Part shown: piece by piece, positions 1 to 11,315 of the stretch
Numbering within the stretch: position 1 is the stretch's first letter
Layout of the letters: every line of letters starts with the position of its first letter
From: Nocardioides sp.
GTDB lineage: Bacteria; Actinomycetota; Actinomycetes; Propionibacteriales; Nocardioidaceae
Assembly: GCA_030452025.1 (NCBI GenBank)
Contig: JAKDNC010000009.1
Span: forward strand, 1 to 19,472
Direction: 5' to 3'
Length of the DNA stretch: 19,472 bases
Notes under the pieces: model-generated
What the model was told of the DNA's origin: nothing
Databases searched by the model: none
What the model saw: only the letters and a program-made list of their open reading frames with translations
Translations under genes and position numbers: made by a program

Positions 1-613
1 TGATCTGGGCCTCCACGAGCACGTCCAGTGCCGTGGTGGGCTCGTCCGCGACCACGAAGTCCGGACGGAGCACGAGCGCAAGGGCAATCATCAGCCGCTG
101 CCGCATGCCGCCGGAGAACTCGTGCGGGTAGGAACGGAACCGGGTCGGGGGGATGCCCATCAGCCGCAGCACCTCGAGCGAACGACGCTTGATCTCGTCC
201 TTGTCCATTCCCTTGTTGTGGGTCCGCAGCGTCTCGGCGAAGTGCTCCGAGATCCGCATCAGCGGGTTGAGCCGGGTCAGCGGCGCCTGGAAGATCATCC
301 CCAGCTCGGTGCCGCGCTTGGCGAACAGCTCCTGCCGGCGCATCGCCAGGAGGTCCTGGCCCCGGAAGGAGAGCTCGCCATCCATCTTGGCGCCCGGCGG
401 CAGCAGGCCGAGCAGACCGCGTCCGAGCGTGGACTTCCCGCAACCGGACTCGCCGACCAGGCCGAGGGTCTCGCCGCGCCGGAGGTCGAAGCTCACCCCG
501 TCGACGGCGCGGACCGGACCGCGCTCCGTTCCGTACCAGATCCGCAGGTCCCGCGCCGAGATCACCGGCTCCGACGGGTCCTCGCCGGGCGTCTTGGCGT
601 CGATGGTGATCAC
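1..613 (-). CDS. Peptide/nickel-type ABC transporter ATP-binding protein (partial, C-terminus beyond left edge)
   Basis: Cytoplasmic ATPase of a DppD/OppD-type importer; it hydrolyses ATP to drive the two permeases encoded just upstream. The 204 visible residues hold Walker A (GESGCGKST, 54-62), the Q-loop glutamine (Q109, in FQAPLTRLNP), the ABC signature (SGGMRQR, 167-173) and Walker B with its catalytic glutamate (FVVADE, 186-191), followed by a D-loop (TALDVL). The frame is open to base 1, so the H-loop and the C-terminal oligopeptide-transporter domain lie outside the window. The GTG start at 613 was chosen because it overlaps the stop of the upstream permease as GTGA (610-613), a typical translational-coupling junction. 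A second ATPase (DppF type) may follow beyond the edge. Family assignment is firm; the substrate is not known. Confidence 0.93.
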   Translation of the reverse strand, partial: MITIDAKTPGEDPSEPVISARDLRIWYGTERGPVRAVDGVSFDLRRGETLGLVGESGCGKSTLGRGLLGLLPPGAKMDGELSFRGQDLLAMRRQELFAKRGTELGMIFQAPLTRLNPLMRISEHFAETLRTHNKGMDKDEIKRRSLEVLRLMGIPPTRFRSYPHEFSGGMRQRLMIALALVLRPDFVVADEPTTALDVLVEAQI

Positions 614-1575
614 AGGTCCACCTGTCCCTTTCCAGCCTGGAATGCGGCCGCGCCCCTGGGCGGCAACGTGAACGGACGCAGTCGACGCTTGCGCAGGGTC
701 GGGTTGACGGTCTCGTTGAGCCCTTCACCGACCAGGGTCAGCCCGGTGACCAGGAGCACGATCGCCAGTCCCGGGAAGACTCCCGTCCACCAGATGCCTG
801 CACTGGCGTCCGGCAGTGCCCGCTGGAGGTCGTAGCCCCATTCGGCGGCCTCGTTCGGCTGCACCCCGAGCCCGAGGAAACCGAGGGCGGCCAGCGTGCC
901 GATGGCATCGGCTGCGTTGAGCGTGCCGATCACCGGCACGCTCTGGATGACGTTGCCGAAGAGGTACTTGGTCATGATCGTGCGCTTGGACGCACCGATG
1001 GCGCGGGCTGCCTCGACGTACGTCGCCTCGCGAGCGCTCACCGTGGTGTTCCGGACCACCCGGAAGTACTGCGGCACGTAGATCACCGTCAGGGCTACGC
1101 CTGCAGCGACCACCCCACCGCCGAAGAAGTCGCTGAGCAGGAACGAGAACACGATCGCGAGGAGAAGCGAAGGGAACGCGTAGAGCGCGTCCATCACCAG
1201 CACGAGAATCCGGTCGAGCCAACCGCCGAGGTAGCCGGAGACCAGACCAAGCGGCGCGCCGATGAGCAGAGAGAGCACCACGGAGATCAACACGACCTCC
1301 ACGGCCGTGCGACTGCCCCAGATGACACGGGAGAGCACGTCGTAGAACCCGAAGCTGGTGGTGCCCAGCAGGTGCTCCCCACCCGGCCCCGTGGCCTTCG
1401 GGAAGTCCGCGCCTCCCGCATAGGAGGTCTGTGCGAATCCGTACGGCGCTATCCAGGGTGCGAAGAGCGCGAGCACGACGAAGATGCCGACAATGATCAT
1501 CCCGCTGAGGAGAATCCAGCGGGCGAAGCCGCTCGTCTGCCGAAACGGTGCCGTGAGGCGGTGTCCAATTCCCAT
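610..1575 (-). CDS. DppC-type ABC transporter permease
   Basis: Inner-membrane permease of the peptide/nickel importer family (BPD_transp_1 fold with DppC N-terminal segment), 321 residues, normal for the family. The first membrane helix is at about residues 20-40, and a periplasmic stretch and about five further helices follow. The cytoplasmic EAA loop that docks on the ATPase begins near residue 188 (EAARAIGASKRTI). The start is ATG at 1575; a TTG directly before it (1578) would add one residue. The Shine-Dalgarno match is weak, and the gap to the upstream dppB stop is 13 bases, so translation is probably coupled. Its stop overlaps the start of the ATPase gene. Substrate cannot be read from the sequence. 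Confidence 0.93.
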   Translation of the reverse strand: MGIGHRLTAPFRQTSGFARWILLSGMIIVGIFVVLALFAPWIAPYGFAQTSYAGGADFPKATGPGGEHLLGTTSFGFYDVLSRVIWGSRTAVEVVLISVVLSLLIGAPLGLVSGYLGGWLDRILVLVMDALYAFPSLLLAIVFSFLLSDFFGGGVVAAGVALTVIYVPQYFRVVRNTTVSAREATYVEAARAIGASKRTIMTKYLFGNVIQSVPVIGTLNAADAIGTLAALGFLGLGVQPNEAAEWGYDLQRALPDASAGIWWTGVFPGLAIVLLVTGLTLVGEGLNETVNPTLRKRRLRPFTLPPRGAAAFQAGKGQVDL

Positions 1576-1588
1576 CAAAGGAGTCCCA

Positions 1589-2617
1589 TCAGTAGCGCAC
1601 CCTGGGGTCGATCAAGGCATTGACGATGTCGATGAGGATGCTCACCAGCACCACCACGACGGCGAACAGCGTGATGATCCCCTGCACCGCAGCGTAGTCA
1701 CGGTTGTTGATGTACTGCACCAGCTCGTTCCCGATCCCCGGCCAGTTGAAGGTCGCTTCGGTCAGGATCGCACCGGAGAGCAGCAGAGCCACCTGTAGAC
1801 CGATCACCGTGACGACCGGGACCAAGGCGTTGCGGAACGCGTGCGAGCGGATCACCCGAGACTCACGAATGCCTCGCGCGCGCGCCGCCTCGATGTAGTC
1901 ACCCTGCAGGGACTGGATGACGTTCACCCGGACCAGCCGGATGAAGATCCCACTGAGCAGCAGTCCCAGCGTCGCCGCAGGCATCAGCAAGTGCTCGAGG
2001 ATGTCCACGATCGCCTCGCTGTTCCCCGCGATGACCGCATCGAGCAGCAGAATGTGGGTCACGGGCTCCACCTCGAAGATCGTCTCCGGAGAGGCCGCCC
2101 CGGACACCGGCAACCACCCGAGGGCGCCGGCGAAGAGCAACTGGAACAACAAGCCCCAGTAGAACACCGGCGCGGCGTAGGTGATCACACCGAAGATTCG
2201 GATCACGAGGTCGGGGCCGGTGTCGCGCATCCGCCCGGCGATCATTCCCAGCGGCAGGCCGACGACCAGGGCCACGATGAAGGCCGACACCGCCAGCGTC
2301 AGGGTGGCTCCACCGTTCTCCTGGACGATGTCGATGATCGCGCGGTTGTCTGTGATCGTCTCACCGAAGTTGAACGTCGCGACGTCCTTGAGGTATTCGA
2401 GGTATTGCACGATCAGCGGGCGGTCCAGGCCGAGGGACGCCCGACGTTGGTCGAGCGCGTCCTCCGAGAGCCGGCCGCCCAGGCTGGCCGAGACCGGGTC
2501 TCCGGGGGCCACTCGGAGCAGCAGGAAGACGATGGTGGTCAAGAGGAACACCATCGGGATGATCAGCAACAACCGTTGCGCGATGTAGCGCGGCAGCGAG
2601 CCGCCAGCAGACGCCAT
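1589..2617 (-). CDS. DppB-type ABC transporter permease
   Basis: First permease of the importer, 342 residues. An N-terminal helix (about 13-34) is followed by the DppB hallmark RVAPGDP (35-41), a long periplasmic loop, a helix bundle, and the EAA loop near residue 243 (EAARARGIRESRV). The reading frame is open further upstream to 2764, but that extension is Pro/Arg-rich, overlaps the binding-protein gene and is unlike family N-termini. The ATG at 2617 has a purine-rich GAGAGAGA element about 5 bases upstream and gives the expected start just before the first helix. It lies 97 bases behind the binding-protein stop, across a hairpin, and 13 bases ahead of the dppC-like gene. Confidence 0.92.
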   Translation of the reverse strand: MASAGGSLPRYIAQRLLLIIPMVFLLTTIVFLLLRVAPGDPVSASLGGRLSEDALDQRRASLGLDRPLIVQYLEYLKDVATFNFGETITDNRAIIDIVQENGGATLTLAVSAFIVALVVGLPLGMIAGRMRDTGPDLVIRIFGVITYAAPVFYWGLLFQLLFAGALGWLPVSGAASPETIFEVEPVTHILLLDAVIAGNSEAIVDILEHLLMPAATLGLLLSGIFIRLVRVNVIQSLQGDYIEAARARGIRESRVIRSHAFRNALVPVVTVIGLQVALLLSGAILTEATFNWPGIGNELVQYINNRDYAAVQGIITLFAVVVVLVSILIDIVNALIDPRVRY

Positions 2618-2663
2618 GGAATCTCTCTCGTCGGGAGCGCTCTCGTCCGGGCACGGGCAGGCA

Positions 2664-2709
2664 GCAGGGAGGGACGCCCAGGTCAGTCGACCGGGCCGCC
2701 CCTCCCTGC
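2664..2709 (-). repeat. Nested hairpin between binding-protein and permease genes
   Basis: A perfect 10-bp inverted repeat (GCAGGGAGGG at 2664-2673, CCCTCCCTGC at 2700-2709) encloses a second hairpin: GCCC plus GGTC (2676-2679, 2681-2684) pairs with GACC plus GGGC (2689-2696) around a 4-base loop. It starts 5 bases after the binding-protein stop on the transcribed minus strand. There is no U-tract. In ABC importer operons such a structure commonly stabilises the 3' end of the abundant binding-protein mRNA or partly terminates transcription so that less permease is made; that role is inferred here. Confidence 0.7.
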
Positions 2710-2714
2710 CGCGA

Positions 2715-4310
2715 TCAGCCGTCCTTGCTGACGGTCCACATCCGGAAGATGAAGGCCGGACCAAGGGTGCCGTCGACGCCGGACATGCCGGGACCCGCCA
2801 CAGCGATGTTCTTGCCGACCCACGAGGGGATCACGGGAACGTCCTCGGCCACGATCGTCTGTAGCTGCTCGATGAGCTTGTCGCGCGCCGCGGAGTCGGT
2901 CTCCGCCTGCTCGGCCGCCACGAGCTTGTTCGCCTCGGGGTTGGAGTAGTTGTTGGCGTAGAAGCCGCCGTCGACCACGAACGGGGCGAGGTAGTTGTCG
3001 GCATCCAAGAAGTCCGGGAACCAGCCGAGCTGGAACAGGTCGTAGGCGCCCTCCTTGTAGAGGTTCTGGTACTGCGTCCACTCCGCGCTCTTGATGTCGA
3101 CCTTGAACAGCCCGCTCTCCTCGAGCTGCGCGGCATACTCGTTGGCCTCGTCCACAGCGTTCGGCCCGTAGTGCGACGGGGTGTAGCCCAACGTCAGGTT
3201 CACCGGCGTCTTGATGCCGGCATCCTTGAGCAGGGACTTGGCCGCCTGCACGTTGCTTTCGCCGTACTTCTCGGAGAACGTGTCCTGCTGGCCGGCGAAG
3301 CCCGGCGGCACCAGGGAGAACAGCGGATCAACGGTGCCGGCGTACGCCTTCTCAGCGATCGTCTCACGGTCGATCAGCTGCGCTGCGGCCTGACGGATCG
3401 GCTTCTTCGCACCGGTTTTGGTGCCGAGCTGGAAGACCCAGTAGCGGATCTCAGAGCCGTCGCCCTTGACCACGTCGACAGAGTCACTGCCCTCGAGGTC
3501 GTTGACATCGGTCGGGCTCAACGAGCGCCATGCGACATCCACCTCACCGTTTTCGACAGCCTGCTTCAGCTGGGCCGGCTCCTGGTAGTAGGAGACGAAA
3601 ACGCGCTCGGATTCGGGTGCCTTGGGGCCGTCGTACTCCGCGCTCGAGGTGAGCACCGCCTGCTGGCCGTCCTTGTACTGCTCCATCTTGAACGGACCGG
3701 AGCCGACCGCCTCCTCATTGGCGATGAGCTCGCCCTCGGGGAAGGTCTCCTCGTCCACGATCGCGGACGCGTTCGTGGTGAGCACGAACTGGAACGTGGT
3801 GTCCGGCTTGTTGAGGTGGAAGATGATCTCGGCGTCGCTCGGAGTCTCGATCGCCTTCGGGTCGACTGCGCCGTCCTTCCCGGTAATGCTCGCGAGCAGC
3901 CCGGAGGCGCCGTTCGGGTCGGCAAGGGCGATGTTGCGCTCGAGGCTGAACTTGACGTCGGAAGAGGTGAGGTCGTTGCCGTTGGCGAAGGTCAGCCCTT
4001 CCTTCAGCGTGCACTGGAATGTCGACGGGTCGGAGTACTCGCACGACTCCGCGGCGTCGCCCTGCGGCTCGTTCTCCCCGGCCGGGATGGTGAGCAGCGT
4101 CTGGTACATGTTGTACATCAGCGTCCAGGAGCCGAGGTCGTAGGCGCCCGCCGGGTCCAGTGTGGTCACCTTGTCGGTGGTCCCCAAGGTCCAGGACTCG
4201 CCGCTCGCGCCAGTCTCACCGCTGGACCCGTCGTCGCCACCACACGCGGACAGCGCGGCGAGCATCAGGCCGACTGCAGCCAGCACCGCAGAGAACTTTC
4301 TTCGATTCAC
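2715..4310 (-). CDS. ABC transporter substrate-binding lipoprotein, family 5 (peptide/nickel type)
   Basis: Extracytoplasmic solute receptor of the importer, 531 residues. The N-terminus is a lipoprotein signal: MNRRKF, a hydrophobic core (residues 7-20), lipobox LSAC with the modified cysteine at 23, then a Gly/Ser/Asp-rich linker. The SBP_bac_5 domain fills the rest; RQAAAQLIDRETI is a typical family segment of the second half. The start is GTG at 4310, with GAGGTGA about 5 bases upstream; an ATG overlapping it is out of frame and stops at once. It is the first gene of the operon, followed by a hairpin and then the permease genes. Ligand could be oligopeptide, opine, nickel or another small molecule; nothing here decides. 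No truncation or odd composition. Confidence 0.94.
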   Translation of the reverse strand: MNRRKFSAVLAAVGLMLAALSACGGDDGSSGETGASGESWTLGTTDKVTTLDPAGAYDLGSWTLMYNMYQTLLTIPAGENEPQGDAAESCEYSDPSTFQCTLKEGLTFANGNDLTSSDVKFSLERNIALADPNGASGLLASITGKDGAVDPKAIETPSDAEIIFHLNKPDTTFQFVLTTNASAIVDEETFPEGELIANEEAVGSGPFKMEQYKDGQQAVLTSSAEYDGPKAPESERVFVSYYQEPAQLKQAVENGEVDVAWRSLSPTDVNDLEGSDSVDVVKGDGSEIRYWVFQLGTKTGAKKPIRQAAAQLIDRETIAEKAYAGTVDPLFSLVPPGFAGQQDTFSEKYGESNVQAAKSLLKDAGIKTPVNLTLGYTPSHYGPNAVDEANEYAAQLEESGLFKVDIKSAEWTQYQNLYKEGAYDLFQLGWFPDFLDADNYLAPFVVDGGFYANNYSNPEANKLVAAEQAETDSAARDKLIEQLQTIVAEDVPVIPSWVGKNIAVAGPGMSGVDGTLGPAFIFRMWTVSKDG

Positions 4311-4365
4311 ATCGTCACCTCACGTCGGGGACTCCCGGTCGGACAGAGAGCCGCTCACGACGCGT

Positions 4366-4371
4366 AACCTA
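4366..4371 (-). promoter_or_regulatory. Candidate -10 element for the ABC importer operon
   Basis: On the minus strand TAGGTT (4371 down to 4366) fits the actinobacterial TAnnnT -10 pattern and would give a leader of about 50 bases before the GTG at 4310. A weak -35-like TGGCGA lies 17 bases upstream (4394-4389). It is the best candidate in the 124-base gap between the HAD gene and the binding-protein gene, but it rests on a short motif only. Confidence 0.3.
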
Positions 4372-4383
4372 CTCGCGATGTGT

Positions 4384-4417
4384 GACCCTCGCCACCTGCA
4401 GGCGCCGCCGCGAGGTC
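4384..4417. repeat. Inverted repeat between the HAD gene and the ABC operon
   Basis: GACCCTCGC (4384-4392) pairs with GCGAGGTC (4410-4417) with one bulged base, and the loop contains the palindrome CCTGCAGG. It overlaps the position where the -35 box of the ABC operon would lie and sits 17 bases after the HAD stop. It could be an operator for the operon or a terminator for the HAD gene; no U-tract follows, so I slightly prefer a protein-binding site. Inference only. Confidence 0.4.
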
Positions 4418-4434
4418 GCGATCCGGCAACGATT

Positions 4435-5133
4435 TCAGCCCAAGCGTGCGAGGTCGACCGGTGTCAGGCCAACCAACGAGTCCCGAAACACGCGCCTGTC
4501 CCCCTCGAGCACCGGCACATGGTTGGGGATCACGAGGACGGTGCATCCGGCGGCCACCGCCGAACGCGCACCCGTGTTCGAGTCCTCGATCGCCACGCAA
4601 AGGGCCGGATCGACACCGAGCAGGGCCGCTCCCTTGAGGTATGGCTCGGGGTGTGGCTTCCCCTGGCTCACGGTGTCTCCGGTGACGACCTCGGCGAACG
4701 TGCCCTCGGGCAGGGCCGCGAGGATCGGGGCGACGAACCGGCGATAGCTCATCGTGACCATCGCGCACGGGACCTGCGCCTCGCGCAGCGCCGCGAGCAG
4801 CTCCACCGCGCCCGGGCACCACGGCACGGACTGCTCCACTCGCGCGACGACGCCGTCGAGGAGCTCCTCCACGATCTGGGAGGGCTCCAGGTCAAGACCC
4901 ATGTGTTCGCGTATGTAGCGACCCGAATCGATCAGGTCGTTGCCGACCAGGTTGAGCGCATGCTCCCGGCTCCAGGTACCGCCGTACTTCTCCGCCAGGG
5001 CGTATTCGGTGTCGATCCAGTACGGCTCGGTGTCGACCACGGTGCCATCCATGTCCCACAGGACGGCCGCCGGCCACCGCCCTCCCTCATCGGGGCGCTG
5101 ATGGGCAGGTTCACGCGAAATTGAGGTGCTCAG
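4435..5133 (-). CDS. HAD-superfamily hydrolase (beta-phosphoglucomutase/phosphatase-like, subfamily IA)
   Basis: Cytosolic phosphatase or phosphomutase of the haloacid dehalogenase fold, 232 residues from the chosen start. Motif I is DMDGT with nucleophile D27 and acid/base D29; a helical cap follows; motif II is T127 (MVTMS), motif III K159 (GKPHP), and motif IV E183-D184 (AIEDS). All catalytic residues are present. The substrate is unknown; sugar phosphates are usual for the DMDGTVVDTEP-type family. The start is unusual. The only in-frame ATG/GTG/TTG upstream of motif I is a GTG at 5226 that would add 31 residues of non-family sequence, whereas CTG at 5133 lies 4 bases behind a perfect GGAGGA (5143-5138). 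It is divergent from the ene-reductase gene. Function class is firm, start is moderate. Confidence 0.88.
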   Translation of the reverse strand: MSTSISREPAHQRPDEGGRWPAAVLWDMDGTVVDTEPYWIDTEYALAEKYGGTWSREHALNLVGNDLIDSGRYIREHMGLDLEPSQIVEELLDGVVARVEQSVPWCPGAVELLAALREAQVPCAMVTMSYRRFVAPILAALPEGTFAEVVTGDTVSQGKPHPEPYLKGAALLGVDPALCVAIEDSNTGARSAVAAGCTVLVIPNHVPVLEGDRRVFRDSLVGLTPVDLARLG

Positions 5134-5137
5134 TTCG

Positions 5138-5143
5138 TCCTCC
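5138..5143 (-). promoter_or_regulatory. Ribosome binding site that points to a CTG start for the HAD gene
   Basis: The minus strand reads GGAGGA, then CGAA, then CTG (5133). The spacing is ideal and no ATG, GTG or TTG is in frame nearby, so the site argues for a CTG start codon. It would be wasted if translation began at the upstream GTG (5226). Confidence 0.55.
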
Positions 5144-5185
5144 GAAGTTGTCCATGCGGTCCGTCGATGCGATTGTCCACCCTGA

Positions 5186-5191
5186 ATCGTA
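5186..5191 (-). promoter_or_regulatory. Candidate -10 element for the HAD gene
   Basis: TACGAT on the minus strand (5191-5186) matches TAnnnT and would start transcription near 5179, between the GTG at 5226 and the CTG at 5133. If real, the GTG cannot be the start. No good -35 box is visible. The rest of the 172-base divergent gap (5134-5305) shows two direct copies of TTGTCCA (5148-5154 and 5172-5178), possible operator half-sites. Confidence 0.35.
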
Positions 5192-5305
5192 GGACTCTTG
5201 CGTTGTGCCGACGAGACCTGAACCACACCGGGAATGGCGGGCTGGGTCCGACCCTTGCAATGGATGAACGCTCAACAGCAACTCACCGCAAAGAGGTCAT
5301 CCATC

Positions 5306-6379
5306 GTGTCCAAAGCATTCGAACCCATCGTCGTCGGCAACTGGAAGCTTCCGCAGCGCTTTGTGATGGCGCCGCTGACCCGTAACCGGGCCAAGGGCAC
5401 CATCCCCGATGACCTGAACGCCGAGTACTACGGACAGCGCGCGAGCGCCGGGCTGATCATCACCGAGGGGTCCCAGCCCAGCGCGGTCGGCCAGGGCTAC
5501 CTCGACACGCCAGGCTTCCACAGCGACGCGCAGCTGGCCGGATGGAGCAAGGTCGCCGAGGCCGTGCACGCCGGGGGCGGCCACATCGTCGCCCAGCTGA
5601 TGCACGTCGGCCGGATCGCGCACCCCGTCAACAAGTGCGGTCACGAGACCGTCGCGCCGAGCGCCCTGCCGGCCCCGGGAACGATAGTCACCGCCGAGGG
5701 GCAGCTCGACATGGTGACCCCGCGCGCGCTCGAGACCGACGAAATCCCCGGAGTGGTCGAGGAGTTCGTCACCGCCGCGCGCAACGCGGTCGAGGCCGGG
5801 CTCGACGGAGTCGAGGTGCACGCCGCGAACGGCTACCTGATCCACCAGTTCCTGGGACAGTCCTCCAACACCCGCACCGACCGGTACGGCGGATCCCCTG
5901 AAGCCCACGCCCGCTTCGCGATCGAGGTGATCCGTGCCGTGGCCGAGGCGATCGGGGCCGACAGGGTGGGCATCCGGATCTCGCCTGCCCACAACATCCA
6001 GGGGGTGCTGGAGGAGGACGAGACGTTGACCAGCGCGGCGTACGAGACCCTGGTCGACGGCGTCAAGGACCTCGGGCTCGCCTACCTCAGCATCCTCGCC
6101 GACCCGCGCAGCCGGCTCGTCGCGGACCTGCGCACGCGCTTCGGGGGTCCGGTGATGCTCAACTCCGGCTTCAGCAACGTCACCGAGCTCGAGGACGTCG
6201 AGGCCATCATCGACGAGGACCTCGGCGACCTCGTTGCCGTGGGTCGCCCGTTCCTGGCCAACCCCGACCTTGCCGAGCGGTGGGCAGGCGGTGCGGAGCT
6301 CAACGTGCCCCACCAAGAGACGTTCTACGGTGGGGGCGCCGAGGGCTACACCGACTACCCGACGCTCACCAACAGCTGA
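5306..6379 (+). CDS. Old Yellow Enzyme family ene-reductase (NADH:flavin oxidoreductase)
   Basis: FMN-dependent TIM-barrel enzyme that reduces activated C=C bonds (enones, nitro-olefins, other electrophiles) with NAD(P)H, 357 residues. Visible family residues are MAPLTR with T25 (flavin tuning), H172 and N175 in HAANGYL (substrate carbonyl binding) with proton donor Y177, DRYGGS (192-197), R224 and the phosphate-binding VGRPFLANP near the C-terminus. It resembles classical OYEs such as the N-ethylmaleimide reductase group rather than the YqjM group, judged by the HxxN motif and length. Start GTG at 5306 was chosen because AAGAGG lies upstream and MSKAFEP fits family N-termini; an in-frame ATG at 5234 would add 24 unlikely residues. 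Forms a unit with the quinone oxidoreductase 48 bases downstream; probably electrophile or quinone detoxification. Confidence 0.93.
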   Translation: MSKAFEPIVVGNWKLPQRFVMAPLTRNRAKGTIPDDLNAEYYGQRASAGLIITEGSQPSAVGQGYLDTPGFHSDAQLAGWSKVAEAVHAGGGHIVAQLMHVGRIAHPVNKCGHETVAPSALPAPGTIVTAEGQLDMVTPRALETDEIPGVVEEFVTAARNAVEAGLDGVEVHAANGYLIHQFLGQSSNTRTDRYGGSPEAHARFAIEVIRAVAEAIGADRVGIRISPAHNIQGVLEEDETLTSAAYETLVDGVKDLGLAYLSILADPRSRLVADLRTRFGGPVMLNSGFSNVTELEDVEAIIDEDLGDLVAVGRPFLANPDLAERWAGGAELNVPHQETFYGGGAEGYTDYPTLTNS

Positions 6380-6427
6380 CCCACCAGCCGGATCGTGCAA
6401 GCGATCCTCGACGAAGGGAAACACCCC

Positions 6428-7450
6428 ATGCGTGCCGTGGTCTACACCGAGAGCGGTGACTCCTCCGTGCTCGACCTGGTCGAACGGGACGCCGTGGAGC
6501 CAGGCCCGGACGAGGTCCGGGTGCGCATCATCCGCGCGGGGGTGAACCCCACGGACTGGAAGTTCCGCGCAGGCGGCATGGGCGCGCTGGCCTTCCCCGA
6601 AATCGTGCCCGGCCAGGATGGCTCCGGCGTGATCGACGCGGTCGGACCCGAGGTCGCTGACCTCGCCGTCGGGGACCGGGTCTGGACGATGCTGGCCCAG
6701 CACACACGTCCCGGCGGCACGGCGCAGGAGCAGGTCGTCCTTCCCGTGGGCAACGTCACCCGGCTCCCCGACGCCGCGTCGTACGACGTCGGCGCATCGC
6801 TCGGAGTCCCGGCTGTCACCGCCCACCGTGCCCTGACCACCTCCGAGGGTGGGCCCGACCGGCTCGGACCCGGTGCGCTGAGCGGGCGGACCGTGCTGGT
6901 CGCCGGCGGCGCAGGCGCGGTAGGCAATGCGGCCATCCAGCTCGCGAGGTGGGCCGGCGCAATGGTCATCAGCACGGTGAGCGGCGACGAGAAGGCGGTC
7001 CTGGCGAAGGCGGCCGGCGCCCAGCGCACGGTGAACTACCGCGAGGATGACCCGGTCGCTGCGATCCGAGAGCTGGCTCCGGACGGCGTCGACAGCGTCG
7101 TCGAGGTCGCGCCGGCGCAGAACCTGCACCTCGACCTCCAGGTGATCCGGCCCCGCGCCACGATATCGATCTATGCCAACAACGGCGGCGACGAGGTCAC
7201 TCTCAGTGTGCGCGAGACGTTCTCCACCAACGCGCGCTTCCAGTGGGTGCTGCTCTACACGGTCGGAGCCTCAGCGCTGCGGGCGGCCGCCGAGGACATC
7301 ACCGCTGCTCTTGTTGATGGAGCCTTCGGCGTGGGCGAGGAGCACGGTCTGCCGGTGCACCACTATCAGCTCGAGGAGGCCGCCCAGGCGCACGCCGCTG
7401 TCGAGGAAGGCGCCGTCGGCAAGGTGCTGCTCGACGTGGCCGAGCTCTGA
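6428..7450 (+). CDS. Zinc-free quinone oxidoreductase (medium-chain dehydrogenase/reductase family)
   Basis: NADPH-dependent quinone or enone reductase of the zeta-crystallin/QorA branch, 340 residues. A GroES-like N-terminal domain (about 1-125, with GVNPTDWKFRAG and PGQDGSG) is followed by a Rossmann domain with AGGAGAVG (159-166). The cysteine and histidine ligands for catalytic zinc of alcohol dehydrogenases are absent, which fits the quinone reductase group. Start ATG 6428 is preceded by GAAGGGAA at suitable distance; an upstream ATG at 6395 would add 11 residues that encode this ribosome binding site. Follows the ene-reductase by 48 bases, presumably cotranscribed, so both may handle related electrophilic substrates. 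Converges on metH. Confidence 0.92.
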   Translation: MRAVVYTESGDSSVLDLVERDAVEPGPDEVRVRIIRAGVNPTDWKFRAGGMGALAFPEIVPGQDGSGVIDAVGPEVADLAVGDRVWTMLAQHTRPGGTAQEQVVLPVGNVTRLPDAASYDVGASLGVPAVTAHRALTTSEGGPDRLGPGALSGRTVLVAGGAGAVGNAAIQLARWAGAMVISTVSGDEKAVLAKAAGAQRTVNYREDDPVAAIRELAPDGVDSVVEVAPAQNLHLDLQVIRPRATISIYANNGGDEVTLSVRETFSTNARFQWVLLYTVGASALRAAAEDITAALVDGAFGVGEEHGLPVHHYQLEEAAQAHAAVEEGAVGKVLLDVAEL

Positions 7451-7455
7451 GCCCG

Positions 7456-7492
7456 CTCGTCCAAAACAGCCTCACGACAGGCCTCGGACGAG
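7456..7492. terminator. Candidate bidirectional terminator between convergent genes
   Basis: CTCGTCC (7456-7462) and GGACGAG (7486-7492) form a 7-bp stem, with a 4-bp inner hairpin (GCCT 7469-7472, AGGC 7479-7482). It fills the gap between the quinone oxidoreductase stop and the metH stop. There is no clear U-tract, so efficiency is uncertain. Confidence 0.5.
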
Positions 7493-11212
<3,720 letters not shown>

Positions 11213-11236
11213 GAAGGTCCTCTCGTGGTGGTCTTG

Positions 11237-11315
11237 CCCCTCAGGGGAGGTGGCCCGTCCAGCGTAGGCGTGATGTCCACGCCTTGGACGGTCTTCCCGA
11301 ATGGTGACACCTCCC
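11237..11315 (-). promoter_or_regulatory. Structured 5' leader of metH (unassigned riboswitch-like element)
   Basis: On the metH transcript, three nested stems form. P1 pairs 11308-11315 with 11245-11252 (8 bp, GGGAGGTG/CACCTCCC). P2 pairs 11285-11291 with 11255-11261 (7 bp). P3 pairs 11278-11284 with 11266-11272 (7 bp, 5-base loop) and stacks directly on P2, with a 4-base bulge opposite. A 16-base internal loop joins P1 to P2. A fourth hairpin, CCCC-TGA-GGGG (11247-11237), uses bases of the P1 3' arm and so competes with P1, a switch-like arrangement. I cannot match it to cobalamin (no B12 box), SAM-I, SAM-IV or SAH riboswitch consensus as I recall them. The metH ribosome binding site lies about 15 bases further on. 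Ligand and role are unknown. Confidence 0.6.

Noticed and set aside
5225..5260. ECF-type promoter (GGAAT motif at about 5230) for the ene-reductase gene.
   Set aside because: GGAAT is present, but no matching CGTC or GTT -10 motif lies at the usual distance, so the call would rest on five bases.
5297..7129. Long minus-strand open frame opposite the ene-reductase and quinone reductase genes.
   Set aside because: It crosses two well-supported genes on the other strand and has no recognisable domain; a codon-bias shadow.
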